DNA of 64,000 bases, from the NCBI RefSeq assembly GCF_003331055.1, contig NZ_PUQD01000003.1, forward strand, positions 98,309-162,308, given 5' to 3'. Positions 42,677 to 60,489 of the stretch are shown here, in pieces. The position numbers were made by a program, and so were the translations under genes. This DNA comes from Pseudomonas sp. AFG_SD02_1510_Pfu_092. GTDB taxonomy: Bacteria; Pseudomonadota; Gammaproteobacteria; Pseudomonadales; Pseudomonadaceae. How positions within the stretch are numbered: the stretch's first letter is position 1; each line of letters begins with the position of its first letter. Under the pieces are notes generated by a model that searched no databases, was not told where the DNA came from, and saw nothing but the letters and a program-made list of their open reading frames with translations.

Positions 42677-43009
42677 TTACTTGTCCGCAACCTTGACAGT
42701 GATATGGCAAGACCGCTTGACGATGCGATCAGCACGGCCTTTGGCACGTGGCATGATGCGCTTCAGCGAACGCCCTTCGTTGACGAAGACGGTGGAGACC
42801 TTCAGGTCATCAACGTCTGCGCCTTCGTTGTGTTCGGCGTTGGCAACGGCCGACTCGAGGACTTTCTTCATGATTTCAGCGGCTTTTTTGCTGCTGAAGG
42901 CCAACAGGTTGAGCGCTTCGCCCACCTTCTTCCCGCGGATCTGGTCGGCGACCAAGCGGGCTTTCTGGGCGGAGATGCGAGCGCCCGACAACTTAGCGGC
43001 TACTTCCAT
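42677..43009 (-). CDS. rplV: 50S ribosomal protein L22
   Basis: The 110-residue protein shows [17 protein letters not shown] and the hairpin loop [20 protein letters not shown] [17 protein letters not shown] that reaches into the exit tunnel and affects macrolide action. No deletion is seen in that loop. It lies 11 bases after rpsS. Confidence 0.98.
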
Positions 43010-43020
43010 TTCCTTACCCC

Positions 43021-43296
43021 TTAACGCTTGGCTTTCTTGTCAGCCACGTGCCCGCGGTAGGTGCGGGTACCGGCGAACTCGCCCAGTTTGTGGCCGACCA
43101 TGTCTTCGTTCACGAGAACTGGGACATGTTGACGACCGTTGTGTACCGCGATGGTCAGACCGACCATTTGTGGCAGGATCATCGAACGGCGCGACCAGGT
43201 TTTAACTGGCTTGCGATCGTTCTTCTCCACCGCCACTTCGACCTTCTTCAGCAGGTGAAGATCGATAAAAGGACCTTTTTTCAGAGAACGTGGCAC
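43021..43296 (-). CDS. rpsS: 30S ribosomal protein S19
   Basis: The 91-residue protein starts [20 protein letters not shown] and has [20 protein letters not shown] and [15 protein letters not shown] [16 protein letters not shown]. It binds with S13 in the 30S head. It lies 16 bases after rplB. Confidence 0.98.
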
Positions 43297-43312
43297 TGTC
43301 GTATCCCTCTAG

Positions 43313-44137
43313 TTACTTGCGACGACGGACGATCATGTTGTCGGTACGCTTATTACCACGGGTTTTAGCACCCTTGGTTGGGAAGCCCCATGGCGATACC
43401 GGATGACGACCACCGGAGGTACGACCTTCACCACCACCGTGTGGGTGGTCAACCGGGTTCATGGCAACACCACGAACGGTTGGGCGAACGCCGCGCCAGC
43501 GTTTGGCACCAGCTTTACCCAGCGAACGCAGGCTGTGCTCGGAGTTCGAGACTTCGCCCAGGGTCGCACGGCACTCAGCCAGGACTTTACGCATTTCACC
43601 AGAGCGCAGACGCAGGGTCACGTAGACACCTTCGCGAGCGATCAGCTGAGCCGAAGCACCAGCGGAACGAGCGATCTGAGCACCTTTACCCGGCTTCAGT
43701 TCGATGCCGTGAATGGTGCTACCCACTGGAATGTTGCGCAGCTGCAGGGAGTTACCGGCCTTGATTGGGGCCAGGGCACCTGCGATCAGCTGGTCGCCAG
43801 CGCTCACGCCTTTAGGGGCGATGATGTAGCGACGCTCACCGTCTGCGTAGCACAGCAGGGCGATGTGAGCAGTACGGTTCGGGTCGTATTCGATACGCTC
43901 GACAGTGGCTGGAATGCCATCTTTGTCGTTGCGACGGAAGTCGACCAGACGGTAATGCTGCTTGTGACCACCACCAACGTGACGAGTGGTAATGCGGCCA
44001 TTGTTGTTACGACCACCAGACTTCGATTTTTTCTCGATCAGCGGTGCGTGAGGAGCGCCTTTGTGCAGCTCCTTGTTGACCACCTTGACCACGAAACGGC
44101 GGCCAGGGGAAGTCGGTTTGCATTTAACGATTGCCAT
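43313..44137 (-). CDS. rplB: 50S ribosomal protein L2
   Basis: The 274-residue protein has [20 protein letters not shown] and the conserved C-terminal [13 protein letters not shown], with the histidine near the peptidyl transferase centre. It is needed for subunit joining. It lies 14 bases after rplW. Confidence 0.98.
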
Positions 44138-44151
44138 GATGCACCCCTTCC

Positions 44152-44451
44152 TTACTCAGCACTGCTGCTGAAATCGAGATCTTGGCCTGGCTGAAGGGAG
44201 ACGATCGCCTTCTTCCAGTCATTACGCTTGCCCAGACCACGTGCGGTACGCTTGGTTTTACCCAGAACGTTAACAGTCGACACGTTTTCAACTTTTACGT
44301 TGAACAGGCCTTCGACAGCTTTCTTGATTTCCAGCTTGGTTGCATCGGTAGCAACCTTGAATACGAACTGGCCTTTTTTCTCAGCCAGAACGGTAGCCTT
44401 CTCGGAAACGTGCGGGCCAAGGAGGACTTTGAATACGCGTTCCTGGTTCAT
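44152..44451 (-). CDS. rplW: 50S ribosomal protein L23
   Basis: The 99-residue protein shows [20 protein letters not shown] and the L23 loop [16 protein letters not shown]. It is the docking site for trigger factor and SRP at the tunnel exit. Its ATG overlaps the rplD stop by 4 bases. Confidence 0.98.
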
Positions 44452-45050
44452 CCCAGCAGCTCCTCGAATTTCTTCACGGCCGAGACAGTGATCAACACTT
44501 TCTCGTATGCGATCAGACTGACCGGGTCGGAACCTTGTACGTCACGAACGTCGACGTGCGGCAGGTTGCGAGCAGCCAGGTACAGGTTCTGATCAACAGC
44601 GTCGGAAACGATCAGTACGTCGCTCAGACCCATGCCGTTCAGCTTGTTCAGCAGATCTTTGGTTTTCGGCGCTTCAACAGCGAAGTCCTGAACCACGACC
44701 AGACGGTCGCTACGCACCAGCTCAGCGAGGATGGAGCGCAGAGCTGCGCGGTACATCTTCTTGTTGAGCTTCTGCGAGTGATCCTGAGGGCGAGCTGCGA
44801 AGGTTACACCACCGCCACGCCAGATCGGACCACGAGTGGTACCAGCACGAGCACGGCCAGTACCCTTCTGACGCCATGGGCGCTTACCGCCACCAGCCAC
44901 GTCGGAACGGGTCTTTTGCTGCTTGGTGCCCTGACGGCCGCCGGCCATGTAGGCCACGACTGCTTGGTGTACCAGCGTCTCGTTGAATTCGCCACCGAAA
45001 GTCAGTTCGGAAACTTCGATCGCCTGAGCGTCATTTACATTGAGTTGCAT
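44448..45050 (-). CDS. rplD: 50S ribosomal protein L4
   Basis: The 200-residue protein starts [20 protein letters not shown] and has the tunnel loop ([20 protein letters not shown]). In E. coli L4 also represses the S10 operon through its long leader; the leader here is too short for that (see rpsJ). It lies 12 bases after rplC. Confidence 0.98.
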
Positions 45051-45062
45051 GTCAGTTTCCCC

Positions 45063-45698
45063 TTAACCGCGAGCCTTGACAGCTGGACGTACAACCACGT
45101 CGCCGCCAGTAGCGCCTGGAACGGCACCCTTGACCAGCAGCAGGTTGCGTTCAGCGTCTACGCGAACAACTTCCAGGGACTGAACAGTCACGCGCTCGGC
45201 GCCCATGTGACCGGACATTTTCTTGCCCTTGAACACACGACCAGGAGTCTGGCACTGGCCGATGGAACCTGGGACACGGTGCGACACGGAGTTACCGTGG
45301 GTGTTGTCCTGGCCACGGAAGTTCCAGCGCTTGATGGTACCGGCGAAGCCTTTACCTTTGGACTGACCAGTAACGTCTACCAGCTGGCCTGCAGTGAAGA
45401 GTTCAGCTTTGATCAGATCGCCAGCCTGGAAATCGCCTTCTTCAAGACGGAACTCCCAAACACCGCGACCAGCGGCAACGTTGGCCTTGGCGAAGTGGCC
45501 TGCCTGAGCGGCAGTCACACGCGAAGCACGACGCTCGCCGACAGTGACTTGCACTGCACGGTAGCCATCGGTTTCTTCAGTTTTGAACTGGGTGACGCGA
45601 TTCGGCTCGATCTCAATGACCGTGACCGGAATGGAGACACCTTCTTCGGTGAAAATGCGGGTCATACCGCACTTGCGACCGATTACACCAATAGTCAT
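45063..45698 (-). CDS. rplC: 50S ribosomal protein L3
   Basis: The 211-residue protein starts [20 protein letters not shown] and has the long loop [20 protein letters not shown] with the Gln that PrmB methylates. It lies near the peptidyl transferase centre. An upstream frame to 45731 is rejected. It lies 80 bases after rpsJ. Confidence 0.98.
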   Translation of the reverse strand: MTIGVIGRKCGMTRIFTEEGVSIPVTVIEIEPNRVTQFKTEETDGYRAVQVTVGERRASRVTAAQAGHFAKANVAAGRGVWEFRLEEGDFQAGDLIKAELFTAGQLVDVTGQSKGKGFAGTIKRWNFRGQDNTHGNSVSHRVPGSIGQCQTPGRVFKGKKMSGHMGAERVTVQSLEVVRVDAERNLLLVKGAVPGATGGDVVVRPAVKARG

Positions 45699-45778
45699 GT
45701 TGTAAACCTCATGAGTGTACGGGGCTTTCACCCGCTATGGCCGCCCATTTCAGAGCGTTACACGACTAGACCGAAGTC

Positions 45779-46090
45779 TTAGCCGAGGCTGATCTGTACT
45801 TCCACACCTGCCGCCAGATCAAGCTTCATCAGCGCGTCAACGGTTTTATCCGTTGGCTGGACGATGTCCAGAACACGCTTATGAGTGCGAATCTCGTACT
45901 GGTCACGCGCGTCTTTGTTGACGTGCGGGGAAACCAGAACGGTGAAACGCTCTTTGCGGGTAGGCAGTGGAATTGGACCACGCACTTGTGCACCAGTACG
46001 TTTCGCGGTTTCCACGATTTCCTGGGTGGATTGGTCGATCAGGCGATGGTCGAAAGCCTTCAACCTGATACGGATTTGCTGATTTTGCAT
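45779..46090 (-). CDS. rpsJ: 30S ribosomal protein S10 / NusE
   Basis: The 103-residue protein starts [20 protein letters not shown] and has [20 protein letters not shown]. It is part of the 30S head and, as NusE, of antitermination complexes with NusG (gene at 61736). First gene of the S10 operon, about 54 bases after the predicted start point of the promoter at 46151-46179. Confidence 0.98.
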
Positions 46091-46150
46091 TGGATTTCAG
46101 ACTCCAGGCTGTTCCCAACGGACGCACTACGCCCGCTAAAAGGAGGCGTG

Positions 46151-46179
46151 ATTCTATAGACGCCCCCATTTAGTGTCAA
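46151..46179 (-). promoter_or_regulatory. Sigma-70 promoter of the S10 operon
   Basis: On the minus strand, consensus TTGACA (46179-46174), a 17-base spacer and TAGAAT (46156-46151) make a near-perfect sigma-70 promoter. It begins a few bases after the tuf terminator. The start near 46144 gives a leader of about 54 bases. Confidence 0.88.
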
Positions 46180-46186
46180 CCCAATA

Positions 46187-46216
46187 AAAAAAACCCCCGC
46201 TGAGCGGGGGTTTTTT
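46187..46216. terminator. Terminator of the rpsL-rpsG-fusA-tuf operon
   Basis: CCCCCGC-TGA-GCGGGGG is flanked by A-runs on the left and T-runs on the right, so it can end transcription in both directions. It lies 15 bases after the tuf stop. Confidence 0.95.
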
Positions 46217-46231
46217 CAATCGGTCGAGTGA

Positions 46232-47425
46232 TTACTCGATGATTTTGGCTACGACGCCGGCGCCGACGGTACGACCGCCTTCACGGATAGCGAAGCGCAG
46301 ACCGTCTTCCATTGCGATGGTCTTGATCAGGGTAACAGTCATCTGAATGTTGTCACCTGGCATTACCATTTCAACGCCTTCCGGCAGTTCGCAGTTACCG
46401 GTCACGTCAGTGGTACGGAAGTAGAACTGAGGACGGTAGCCTTTGAAGAACGGAGTGTGACGACCGCCTTCTTCCTTCGACAGAACGTAGACTTCTGCGG
46501 TGAACTTGGTGTGCGGCTTGACCGAACCTGGCTTGACCAGAACCTGGCCACGCTCAACGTCGTCACGCTTGGTACCACGCAGCAGAACGCCGCAGTTCTC
46601 GCCAGCACGGCCTTCGTCCAGCAGCTTGCGGAACATCTCAACACCGGTGCAGGTGGTGGTGGTGGTGTCACGCAGACCAACGATTTCCAGCGGATCCTGA
46701 ACGCGGACGATACCACGCTCGATACGACCGGTAACAACGGTACCACGACCCGAGATCGAGAATACGTCTTCGATCGGCATCAGGAACGGCTGGTCAACGG
46801 CACGAATTGGCTCAGGGATGTAGGCATCCAGAGTTTCTACCAGCTTCTTGACAGCGGTAGTGCCCATTTCGTTGTCGTCTTTGCCTTCCAGCGCCATACG
46901 AGCCGAACCGATGATGATCGGGGTGTCGTCGCCTGGGAAGTCGTAGGTGGACAGCAGGTCGCGAACTTCCATCTCGACCAGTTCCAGCAGCTCAGCGTCG
47001 TCTACCAGGTCAGCCTTGTTCAGGAAGACCACGATGTAAGGAACGCCTACCTGACGGGACAGCAGGATGTGCTCACGGGTTTGTGGCATCGGACCATCGG
47101 CGGCCGAGCAAACCAGGATCGCGCCGTCCATCTGGGCAGCACCGGTGATCATGTTCTTCACGTAGTCAGCGTGACCTGGGCAGTCAACGTGAGCGTAGTG
47201 ACGAATGTTCGAGTTGTACTCGACGTGAGCGGTGTTGATGGTGATACCGCGCGCTTTTTCTTCCGGAGCCGAGTCGATCTTGTCGAACTCAACGACTGCC
47301 GAACCGAAAACTTCGGAGCAGACGCGAGTCAGAGCTGCGGTCAGAGTGGTCTTACCGTGGTCAACGTGGCCGATAGTGCCGACGTTAACGTGGGGAAGGG
47401 AACGATCAAATTTTTCTTTAGCCAC
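46232..47425 (-). CDS. tuf: Elongation factor Tu (copy in the str operon)
   Basis: The 397-residue GTPase brings aminoacyl-tRNA to the ribosome. It has [10 protein letters not shown] (19-28), DCPGHADY, and NKADLVDD, followed by domains 2 and 3 ending in VVAKIIE. It is almost identical at the DNA level to the second copy at 62822: I could find one internal difference (46334) besides the last few codons. It is the last gene of the str operon, 27 bases after fusA. Confidence 0.98.
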   Translation of the reverse strand: MAKEKFDRSLPHVNVGTIGHVDHGKTTLTAALTRVCSEVFGSAVVEFDKIDSAPEEKARGITINTAHVEYNSNIRHYAHVDCPGHADYVKNMITGAAQMDGAILVCSAADGPMPQTREHILLSRQVGVPYIVVFLNKADLVDDAELLELVEMEVRDLLSTYDFPGDDTPIIIGSARMALEGKDDNEMGTTAVKKLVETLDAYIPEPIRAVDQPFLMPIEDVFSISGRGTVVTGRIERGIVRVQDPLEIVGLRDTTTTTCTGVEMFRKLLDEGRAGENCGVLLRGTKRDDVERGQVLVKPGSVKPHTKFTAEVYVLSKEEGGRHTPFFKGYRPQFYFRTTDVTGNCELPEGVEMVMPGDNIQMTVTLIKTIAMEDGLRFAIREGGRTVGAGVVAKIIE

Positions 47426-47452
47426 GACAGTGAACCTCTTGCCTAAAGGGGA

Positions 47453-49600
<2,148 letters not shown>

Positions 49601-49630
49601 AAAGCCCTCGCAAAATAATTGATGCTTGAA

Positions 49631-50101
49631 TTAGAAGCGGTAGTGCGAGAACGCTTTGTTGGCTTCGGCCATACGGTGCACGTCTTCACGCTTCTTGACT
49701 GCAGCACCCTTGCCTTCGGCAGCATCCAGCAGTTCGCCGGCCAGGCGCAGAGCCATCGACTTCTCGCCGCGCTTGCGGGCGTAGTCTACGAGCCAGCGCA
49801 TTGCCAGAGCGTTACGACGGGATGGACGAACTTCAACCGGAACCTGGTAAGTGGCACCGCCGACACGGCGGGACTTTACTTCGACCAGCGGAGCGATGGC
49901 GTCGAGAGCTTTCTCGAAGATTTCCAGGGGGTCGCTGTTCTTGCGTGCTTTGACGGTATCCAGAGCACCGTAAACGATGCGCTCGGCTACGGCCTTCTTG
50001 CCGCTTTCCATCACGTGGTTCATGAACTTGGCGAGAATCTGGGATCCGTACTTAGGATCGTCAAGGATCTCACGTTTTGCTGCTACACGACGTCTTGGCA
50101 T
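49631..50101 (-). CDS. rpsG: 30S ribosomal protein S7
   Basis: The 156-residue protein starts [20 protein letters not shown] and has [20 protein letters not shown]. It nucleates assembly of the 30S head and in E. coli represses the str operon from the rpsL-rpsG gap. The gap here is 106 bases and could hold such a site; I see no obvious hairpin. Confidence 0.98.
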   Translation of the reverse strand: MPRRRVAAKREILDDPKYGSQILAKFMNHVMESGKKAVAERIVYGALDTVKARKNSDPLEIFEKALDAIAPLVEVKSRRVGGATYQVPVEVRPSRRNALAMRWLVDYARKRGEKSMALRLAGELLDAAEGKGAAVKKREDVHRMAEANKAFSHYRF

Positions 50102-50207
50102 GATAAGCCCTCAAACGGTCTTCAGGTTAGCCCGGGACGCGGGTCTTCGACCCCTGCCCGACCTTACTCTTATCGACTCAAATAAATGGATGTCTGCAAA
50201 CGGCCGA

Positions 50208-50579
50208 TTACTTCGGACGCTTGGTACCGTACTTCGAACGACCCTGGTTACGGCCTTTGACGCCCGAAGTATCCAGAGAGCCGCGAACGGTGTGGTAACG
50301 AACACCTGGCAAGTCTTTTACACGGCCGCCACGGATCAGGACGACGCTGTGCTCTTGCAGGTTGTGGCCTTCACCACCGATGTACGAGGAAACCTCGAAA
50401 CCGTTGGTCAGACGCACACGGCATACTTTACGTAGTGCCGAGTTAGGTTTTTTCGGCGTGGTGGTGTACACACGGGTGCACACGCCACGACGCTGCGGGC
50501 AGTTCTGCAGCGCAGGTACGTCGGATTTCTCGACGGTACGCTTACGCGGCTGACGTACCAGCTGGTTGATAGTTGCCAT
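50208..50579 (-). CDS. rpsL: 30S ribosomal protein S12
   Basis: The 123-residue protein has [12 protein letters not shown] and [14 protein letters not shown]. Lys43 and Lys88, the streptomycin-related positions, are both wild type. It monitors decoding. First gene of the str operon, about 87 bases after the predicted start point of the promoter at 50673-50701. Confidence 0.98.
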   Translation of the reverse strand: MATINQLVRQPRKRTVEKSDVPALQNCPQRRGVCTRVYTTTPKKPNSALRKVCRVRLTNGFEVSSYIGGEGHNLQEHSVVLIRGGRVKDLPGVRYHTVRGSLDTSGVKGRNQGRSKYGTKRPK

Positions 50580-50672
50580 CTACTAGCTCCACTGATTGTC
50601 TTGCGACGCTATTGTCTTGCAAGAAAGCCAAAAATTGGCGAGACGGAGCCTCACCAAATTTAAGGGTACAAA

Positions 50673-50701
50673 AGTCTAAAGAGGATCTTGCACCCAGTCA
50701 A
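50673..50701 (-). promoter_or_regulatory. Sigma-70 promoter of the str operon (rpsL)
   Basis: On the minus strand, TTGACT (50701-50696), a 17-base spacer and TAGACT (50678-50673) fit a strong sigma-70 promoter. It lies 6 bases beyond a large hairpin that follows rpoC. Confidence 0.82.
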
Positions 50702-50707
50702 GACGAG

Positions 50708-50780
50708 GCCCCGGCCCTCCCCGCCCGATCATCGGCAACATTTGCTGTCGCCGATGGCCGTTCGAGGCTAGCCGGGGCCC
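50708..50780 (-). terminator. Large nested hairpin after rpoC
   Basis: GGCCCCGGC (50708-50716) pairs with GCCGGGGCC (50772-50780), enclosing a second stem CATCGGC (50731-50737) with GCCGATG (50751-50757). It starts 10 bases after the rpoC stop. There is no T-run, so it may be a rho-type or RNase III-type 3' end rather than an intrinsic terminator. Confidence 0.6.
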
Positions 50781-50790
50781 TGCCCTGTAC

Positions 50791-54990
<4,200 letters not shown>

Positions 54991-55054
54991 GGCCTTTCCT
55001 CCTGGCGGAGCAGGGAGCGGGCATTACCTGCCCCACTCCCCTTCGCGTCACGTG

Positions 55055-58000
55055 TTATTCGGTTTCCAGATCGATATCGATACCGAGCGAACGGATCTCT
55101 TTGATCAACACGTTGAAGGACTCGGGCATGCCCGGCTCCATACGGTGATCGCCATCCACGATGTTCTTGTACATCTTGGTACGGCCGTTCACGTCGTCCG
55201 ACTTCACTGTGAGCATTTCTTGCAGGGTGTATGCCGCGCCGTATGCTTCCAGCGCCCACACTTCCATCTCCCCGAAACGCTGACCACCGAACTGCGCCTT
55301 ACCACCCAGCGGCTGCTGGGTAACCAGGCTGTAGGAACCAGTGGAACGCGCGTGCATCTTGTCGTCCACCAAGTGGTTCAGCTTGAGCATGTACATGTAA
55401 CCAACGGTCACAGGACGCTCGAACTTGTTGCCGGTACGGCCATCGAACAGCACCATCTGGCCGCTCTCTGGCAGGTCGGCCAGCTTCAGCATGGCCTTGA
55501 TCTCGCGCTCCTTGGCACCGTCGAAGACCGGGGTAGCCATTGGCACGCCCTTCTTCAGGTTGTGGGCCAGAGCCAGGATCTCTTCGTCGGTGAACTCGTC
55601 GAGGTTTTCCTGACGACCGCCGATCTCGTTGTAGACCTCGGTCAGGAACACGCGCAGTTCAGCGGCCTTGCGCTGCTCTTCGATCATGCGATCGATCTTC
55701 TCGCCCAGACCTTTGGCCGCGAGGCCCAGGTGGGTTTCGAGGATCTGACCGACGTTCATACGCGAAGGTACGCCCAGCGGGTTCAGTACGACATCGACCG
55801 GAGTACCGTTGGCGTCGTGGGGCATGTCTTCGACCGGCATGATTACCGAGACAACACCCTTGTTACCGTGACGACCGGCCATCTTGTCACCCGGCTGGAT
55901 GCGACGGCGGATTGCCAGGTAAACCTTGACGATCTTCAGTACGCCCGGCGCCAGGTCATCGCCCTGCTGCAGCTTGCGCTTCTTGTCTTCGAACTTGTCG
56001 TCCAGCAGACGGCGACGGTCGACGATGTACTGCTGAGCCTTTTCCAGCTGCTCGTTCAGTGCATCTTCAGCCATGCGCAGCTTGAACCACTGGCCGTGCT
56101 CCAGACCGTCCAGCACTTCGTCAGTGATCACGGTGCCTTTCTTCAGGCCCGCGCCACCGTCGACCACCTGGCCGTTCAGGGCGGAACGCAGACGCTCGAA
56201 GGTTGCGCCTTCGACGATGCGGAACTCTTCGTTGAGGTCCTTACGGATCTCGTCCAGCTGCATCTTCTCGATGGCCAGGGCGCGGCTGTCGCGCTCGACG
56301 CCATCACGGGTGAAGACCTGTACGTCGATGACGGTACCCTTGGTGCCGGTCGGCACGCGCAGGGAGGTGTCTTTAACGTCGCTGGCCTTCTCACCGAAGA
56401 TCGCGCGCAGCAGTTTTTCTTCCGGAGTCAGCTGGGTTTCGCCTTTTGGCGTGACCTTGCCGACCAGGATGTCGCCAGCGCCGACTTCGGCACCCACGTA
56501 GACGATACCGGCTTCGTCCAGCTTGTTCAGTGCGGCTTCACCCACGTTCGGGATGTCCGCAGTGATTTCCTCTGGGCCAAGCTTGGTGTCACGCGCCACA
56601 CAGGTCAGTTCCTGGATGTGGATGGTGGTGAAGCGGTCTTCCTGAACCACACGCTCGGACAGGCAGATGGAGTCTTCGAAGTTGAAGCCGTTCCATGCCA
56701 TGAACGCGATGCGCATGTTCTGACCCAGCGCCAGTTCACCCATGTCGGTGGACGGGCCGTCGGCCATGATGTCGCCACGCTGCACCTTGTCACCCTTGCT
56801 GACCAGCGGACGCTGGTTGATGCAGGTGTTCTGGTTCGAACGGGTGTACTTGGTCAGGTTGTAGATATCCACACCTGCTTCGCCGGTTTCCACTTCGTCG
56901 TCAGCAACGCGAACGACGATACGGCTGGCGTCGACCGAATCGATCACACCACCGCGGCGAGCAACCACGCAGACACCGGAGTCACGGGCAACGTTGCGCT
57001 CCATGCCGGTACCTACCAGCGGCTTGTCGGCACGCAGGGTCGGTACAGCCTGACGCTGCATGTTCGAACCCATCAACGCACGGTTGGCGTCGTCGTGCTC
57101 GAGGAACGGAATCAGCGACGCAGCGACCGAAACAACCTGCTTCGGCGAGACGTCCATCAGGGTGACGTCTTCCGGCGCCTTGACGGTGAATTCGTTCAGG
57201 TGACGAACAGCTACCAGCTCATCGATCAGCTGCTTCTTCTCGTTCATCGCGGCCGAAGCCTGGGCGATGACGTGATCCGCTTCTTCAATGGCCGACAGGA
57301 ACACGATGTCGTCGCTGACCACGCCTTCCTTCACCACGCGGTACGGGCTTTCAAGGAAGCCGTACTGGTTGGTGCGGGCATAGGCTGCCAGGGAGTTGAT
57401 CAGACCGATGTTCGGACCTTCAGGGGTCTCGATCGGGCACACACGGCCGTAGTGGGTCGGGTGTACGTCACGGACTTCGAAGCCGGCACGCTCACGGGTC
57501 AGACCGCCAGGGCCGAGTGCGGAGACGCGGCGCTTGTGGGTGATCTCGGAGAGCGGATTGTTCTGGTCCATGAACTGGGACAGCTGGCTGGAACCGAAGA
57601 ACTCTTTCACCGCCGCCGCAACCGGCTTGGCGTTGATCAGGTCTTGCGGCATCAGGCCTTCGCTTTCCGCCATCGACAGGCGTTCCTTGACCGCGCGCTC
57701 GACACGCACCAGGCCAACGCGGAACTGGTTCTCGGCCATCTCGCCGACGCAACGTACGCGACGGTTACCCAGGTGGTCGATGTCGTCGACGATGCCTTTG
57801 CCGTTACGGATGTCGACCAGGGTCTTCAGAACCTCGACGATATCTTCCTTGCTCAGCACGCCCGAACCTTCGATCTCGGTACGACCGATACGACGGTTGA
57901 ACTTCATGCGACCAACGGCGGACAGGTCGTAACGCTCGGCGCTGAAGAACAGGTTGTTGAACAGGGTCTCGGCAGCATCCTTGGTTGGCGGCTCACCTGG

Positions 58001-59128
58001 ACGCATCATGCGATAGATCTCGACCAGAGCTTCCAGCTGGTTGCTGGTGGTGTCGATCTTCAGGGTGTCGGAGATGAACGGACCGCAATCGATGTCGTTG
58101 GTGTACAGGGTCTCGATACGGACAACCTGTGCCTTGGCGACCTTGATCAGCAGCTCGGTGGTCATCTCGGTGTTGCATTCGGCCAGGATCTCGCCGGTAG
58201 CCGGATGCACGATGGCCTTGGCGGTGGTGCGGCCGAGGACGTATTCCATTGGAACGTCCAGCTGCTTCACGCCAGCCTTCTCGAGCTGGTTGATGTGGCG
58301 CGCAGTGATACGGCGACCCTGCTCAACGATGACTTTGCCGGTTTCGTCATGGATATCCATGACCGCAACCTCACCACGCAGACGCTGCGGCACCAGTTCC
58401 AGGCTGAGTTTTTCGCCGGAAACGTGGAACACGTTGGTGGTGTAGAAGGTGTTCAGCACTTCTTCCGTGCTGTAACCCAGGGCACGCAGCAGCACCGAGG
58501 CCGGCAGCTTGCGGCGACGGTCGATACGTACGAACACGCAGTCCTTCGGGTCGAACTCGAAGTCCAGCCAGGAACCGCGGTAAGGGATGATGCGAGCGGA
58601 GTACAGCAGCTTGCCGGAGCTGTGAGTCTTGCCACGGTCGTGGTCGAAGAACACACCAGGCGAACGGTGCAGCTGGGAAACGATCACACGCTCGGTACCG
58701 TTGATAACGAAGGTACCGTTCTCAGTCATCAGGGGGATTTCACCCATGTAGACTTCTTGCTCTTTGATGTCCTTGATCGCTTTGTTCGACGATTCCTTGT
58801 CGAAGATGATCAGGCGCACCTTGACCCGCAGTGGGACCGCGAAGGTCACGCCACGCAGGACACATTCCTTCACATCGAAGGCGGGTTCGCCCAGGCGATA
58901 GCCTACGTACTCCAGGGCAGCATTGCCGGAGTAGCTGATGATCGGAAATACCGATTTGAAGGCCGCGTGCAGGCCGACGTCGCGGAACTGATCCTTGGAT
59001 GCTCCCGCTTGCAGGAATTCGCGATACGAATCCAGCTGGATGGCCAGGAGGTAAGGCACATCCATGACGTCCGGCAACTTGCTAAAGTCCTTGCGGATAC
59101 GTTTTTTCTCAGTGTATGAGTAAGCCAT
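55055..59128 (-). CDS. rpoB: RNA polymerase beta subunit
   Basis: The 1,357-residue subunit has the rifampicin region [20 protein letters not shown] with [13 protein letters not shown], wild type at the common resistance sites. The C-terminal part has [15 protein letters not shown] and [20 protein letters not shown]. It begins [20 protein letters not shown]. It is preceded by the 220-base rplL-rpoB spacer that holds an attenuator. Confidence 0.98.
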   Translation of the reverse strand: MAYSYTEKKRIRKDFSKLPDVMDVPYLLAIQLDSYREFLQAGASKDQFRDVGLHAAFKSVFPIISYSGNAALEYVGYRLGEPAFDVKECVLRGVTFAVPLRVKVRLIIFDKESSNKAIKDIKEQEVYMGEIPLMTENGTFVINGTERVIVSQLHRSPGVFFDHDRGKTHSSGKLLYSARIIPYRGSWLDFEFDPKDCVFVRIDRRRKLPASVLLRALGYSTEEVLNTFYTTNVFHVSGEKLSLELVPQRLRGEVAVMDIHDETGKVIVEQGRRITARHINQLEKAGVKQLDVPMEYVLGRTTAKAIVHPATGEILAECNTEMTTELLIKVAKAQVVRIETLYTNDIDCGPFISDTLKIDTTSNQLEALVEIYRMMRPGEPPTKDAAETLFNNLFFSAERYDLSAVGRMKFNRRIGRTEIEGSGVLSKEDIVEVLKTLVDIRNGKGIVDDIDHLGNRRVRCVGEMAENQFRVGLVRVERAVKERLSMAESEGLMPQDLINAKPVAAAVKEFFGSSQLSQFMDQNNPLSEITHKRRVSALGPGGLTRERAGFEVRDVHPTHYGRVCPIETPEGPNIGLINSLAAYARTNQYGFLESPYRVVKEGVVSDDIVFLSAIEEADHVIAQASAAMNEKKQLIDELVAVRHLNEFTVKAPEDVTLMDVSPKQVVSVAASLIPFLEHDDANRALMGSNMQRQAVPTLRADKPLVGTGMERNVARDSGVCVVARRGGVIDSVDASRIVVRVADDEVETGEAGVDIYNLTKYTRSNQNTCINQRPLVSKGDKVQRGDIMADGPSTDMGELALGQNMRIAFMAWNGFNFEDSICLSERVVQEDRFTTIHIQELTCVARDTKLGPEEITADIPNVGEAALNKLDEAGIVYVGAEVGAGDILVGKVTPKGETQLTPEEKLLRAIFGEKASDVKDTSLRVPTGTKGTVIDVQVFTRDGVERDSRALAIEKMQLDEIRKDLNEEFRIVEGATFERLRSALNGQVVDGGAGLKKGTVITDEVLDGLEHGQWFKLRMAEDALNEQLEKAQQYIVDRRRLLDDKFEDKKRKLQQGDDLAPGVLKIVKVYLAIRRRIQPGDKMAGRHGNKGVVSVIMPVEDMPHDANGTPVDVVLNPLGVPSRMNVGQILETHLGLAAKGLGEKIDRMIEEQRKAAELRVFLTEVYNEIGGRQENLDEFTDEEILALAHNLKKGVPMATPVFDGAKEREIKAMLKLADLPESGQMVLFDGRTGNKFERPVTVGYMYMLKLNHLVDDKMHARSTGSYSLVTQQPLGGKAQFGGQRFGEMEVWALEAYGAAYTLQEMLTVKSDDVNGRTKMYKNIVDGDHRMEPGMPESFNVLIKEIRSLGIDIDLETE

Positions 59129-59274
59129 CAGCGTTCCCCAGCTTGGTCACCTGCTTGTTTGGCTTCTCCCGGCGGGAGCAGCCAGAAAATCGTGCAAACC
59201 CCTTGGTTTGCGCCACCCACATGGGTGTCTTGCAGCTTGTTATCGGGGCCGGCCTGACCGGCCACCAATAACGG

Positions 59275-59303
59275 AAAAAGGCCGGTGGCATAAGCCACCA
59301 GCC
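59275..59303 (-). terminator. Attenuator between rplL and rpoB
   Basis: On the minus strand, GGCTGGTGGC (59303-59294) pairs with GCCACCGGCC (59289-59280) over a TTAT loop and is followed by TTTTT (59279-59275). This is a normal terminator 46 bases after rplL. A second hairpin, GGCCGG-CCTGA-CCGGCC (59247-59263), follows. In E. coli a partial terminator at this place lowers rpoBC output relative to rplL. Confidence 0.8.
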
Positions 59304-59348
59304 ATCAGCCCTTCGCTCAACGCTCGGACTGGAGTCGCAAGGTCGAGA

Positions 59349-59714
59349 TTACTTCAGCTCGACTTTAGCGCCAGCTTCTTCCAGCTTCTTCTTCGCGTCT
59401 TCAGCGGCTTCTTTCGAAACGCCTTCAGCGATAACCTGAGGAGCGCCGTCGACTTTCTCTTTGGCTTCTTTCAGGCCCAGACCGGTCAGTTCACGAACGG
59501 CCTTGATCACGTTTACTTTCTTGTCGCCAGCTTCGGTCAGAACGACGTTGAACTCGGTCTGCTCTTCAACAACGGCAGCAGCAGCAGCTGGGCCAGCAGC
59601 GGCAACAGCAGCGGTAACGCCGAAGGTTTCTTCCATAGCTTTGATCAGCTCAACAACTTCCAGAACGGTTTTCTGGCCGATTGCTTCGATGATTTGTTCG
59701 TTAGTCAGAGACAT
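59349..59714 (-). CDS. rplL: 50S ribosomal protein L7/L12
   Basis: The 121-residue protein has the N-terminal dimer region ([20 protein letters not shown]), an Ala-rich hinge and the C-terminal factor-binding domain ([19 protein letters not shown]). It forms the flexible stalk with L10 and recruits translation GTPases. It lies 77 bases after rplJ. Confidence 0.98.
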   Translation of the reverse strand: MSLTNEQIIEAIGQKTVLEVVELIKAMEETFGVTAAVAAAGPAAAAAVVEEQTEFNVVLTEAGDKKVNVIKAVRELTGLGLKEAKEKVDGAPQVIAEGVSKEAAEDAKKKLEEAGAKVELK

Positions 59715-59791
59715 GACTTAAATCCTGTATTGGGGTGACAGCCTACGCAGCCATCAAATTAAACGTATGATTTTGAAAGAGTTCGCGCGCC

Positions 59792-60292
59792 TTAGGCGGC
59801 GGTAGCTTCTTTCTGGTCGCGAATGGCTGCCAGAGTACGAGCCAGCTTGCTGGTGGCGCCTTGAATAACGCTCATCAGTTTTGCGATAGCTTCGTCGCGG
59901 GTCGGCAGGGTAGCCAACACGTCGATCTGGTTCGCTGCAATGAAATTGCCGTCAAACGCAGCTGCCTTGATCTCGAACTTGTCCTGACCCTTGGCAAACT
60001 CTTTGAACAGACGAGCAGCAGCGCCCGGGTGTTCGTTGGAGAAAGCAATCAGGGTCGGGCCTTTGAACGCGTCGTTGAGGATCGAAAATTCGGTGCCTTC
60101 AACAGCGCGCTTGAGCAGGGTGTTACGTACGACACGTACGTAAACGCCAGCTTCGCGGGCCTCTTTACGGAGTCCGGTCATTGCGCTTACAGTCACACCA
60201 CGGGCATCGGCCACGACAGCGGACAGAGCGACTTTGGCAGCCTCGTTGACTTCAGCGACGATGGCCTTCTTGTCTTCGAGTTTAATTGCCAC
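59792..60292 (-). CDS. rplJ: 50S ribosomal protein L10
   Basis: The 166-residue protein has [20 protein letters not shown] and the conserved [20 protein letters not shown]. The GTG at 60292 is chosen because AGGAG lies 8 bases upstream and the family starts here; an upstream frame to 60379 is rejected. L10 anchors L7/L12 and in E. coli represses its own mRNA from the leader. Confidence 0.96.
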   Translation of the reverse strand: MAIKLEDKKAIVAEVNEAAKVALSAVVADARGVTVSAMTGLRKEAREAGVYVRVVRNTLLKRAVEGTEFSILNDAFKGPTLIAFSNEHPGAAARLFKEFAKGQDKFEIKAAAFDGNFIAANQIDVLATLPTRDEAIAKLMSVIQGATSKLARTLAAIRDQKEATAA

Positions 60293-60489
60293 GGGTTTAC
60301 TCCTGGTTTTTACCGTTTCATCTGGCCGAAGCCGGATGTCGTTTTGGTGTCTGATTCGGTAACGAATCGGGAGCACCATCTGCGTGGGCTGGAATTTTAA
60401 GGCTTGCGCCGCCTACGGTCTTGGATAGCCCCCGCCAGGCAGGGACCCCAATTTTTGCTGGCGGCACGACAGGTCGCGCCGCCATGTTC
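60293..60489 (-). promoter_or_regulatory. rplJ leader, probable L10 autoregulatory region
   Basis: The 197-base gap between rplA and rplJ holds no gene but several inverted repeats, including GATTCG-TTAC-CGAATC near 60350 and a GC-rich repeat near rplA. Position and size match the L10 leader known in gamma-proteobacteria, which binds the L10-L12 complex. I did not model the kink-turn. Confidence 0.6.

Noticed and set aside
50208..50579. Streptomycin-resistance changes in rpsL, and rifampicin changes in rpoB.
   Set aside because: Lys43 and Lys88 of S12 and the core rifampicin residues of RpoB are all wild type.
55052..59119. A plus-strand open frame of 1,355 codons opposite rpoB.
   Set aside because: It is the antisense shadow of rpoB, kept open by the GC-biased codon use; no ribosome site and no family resemblance. 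The same holds for the long frames opposite rpoC (50893-54981), fusA (47459-49618) and fdoG (17289-20354).
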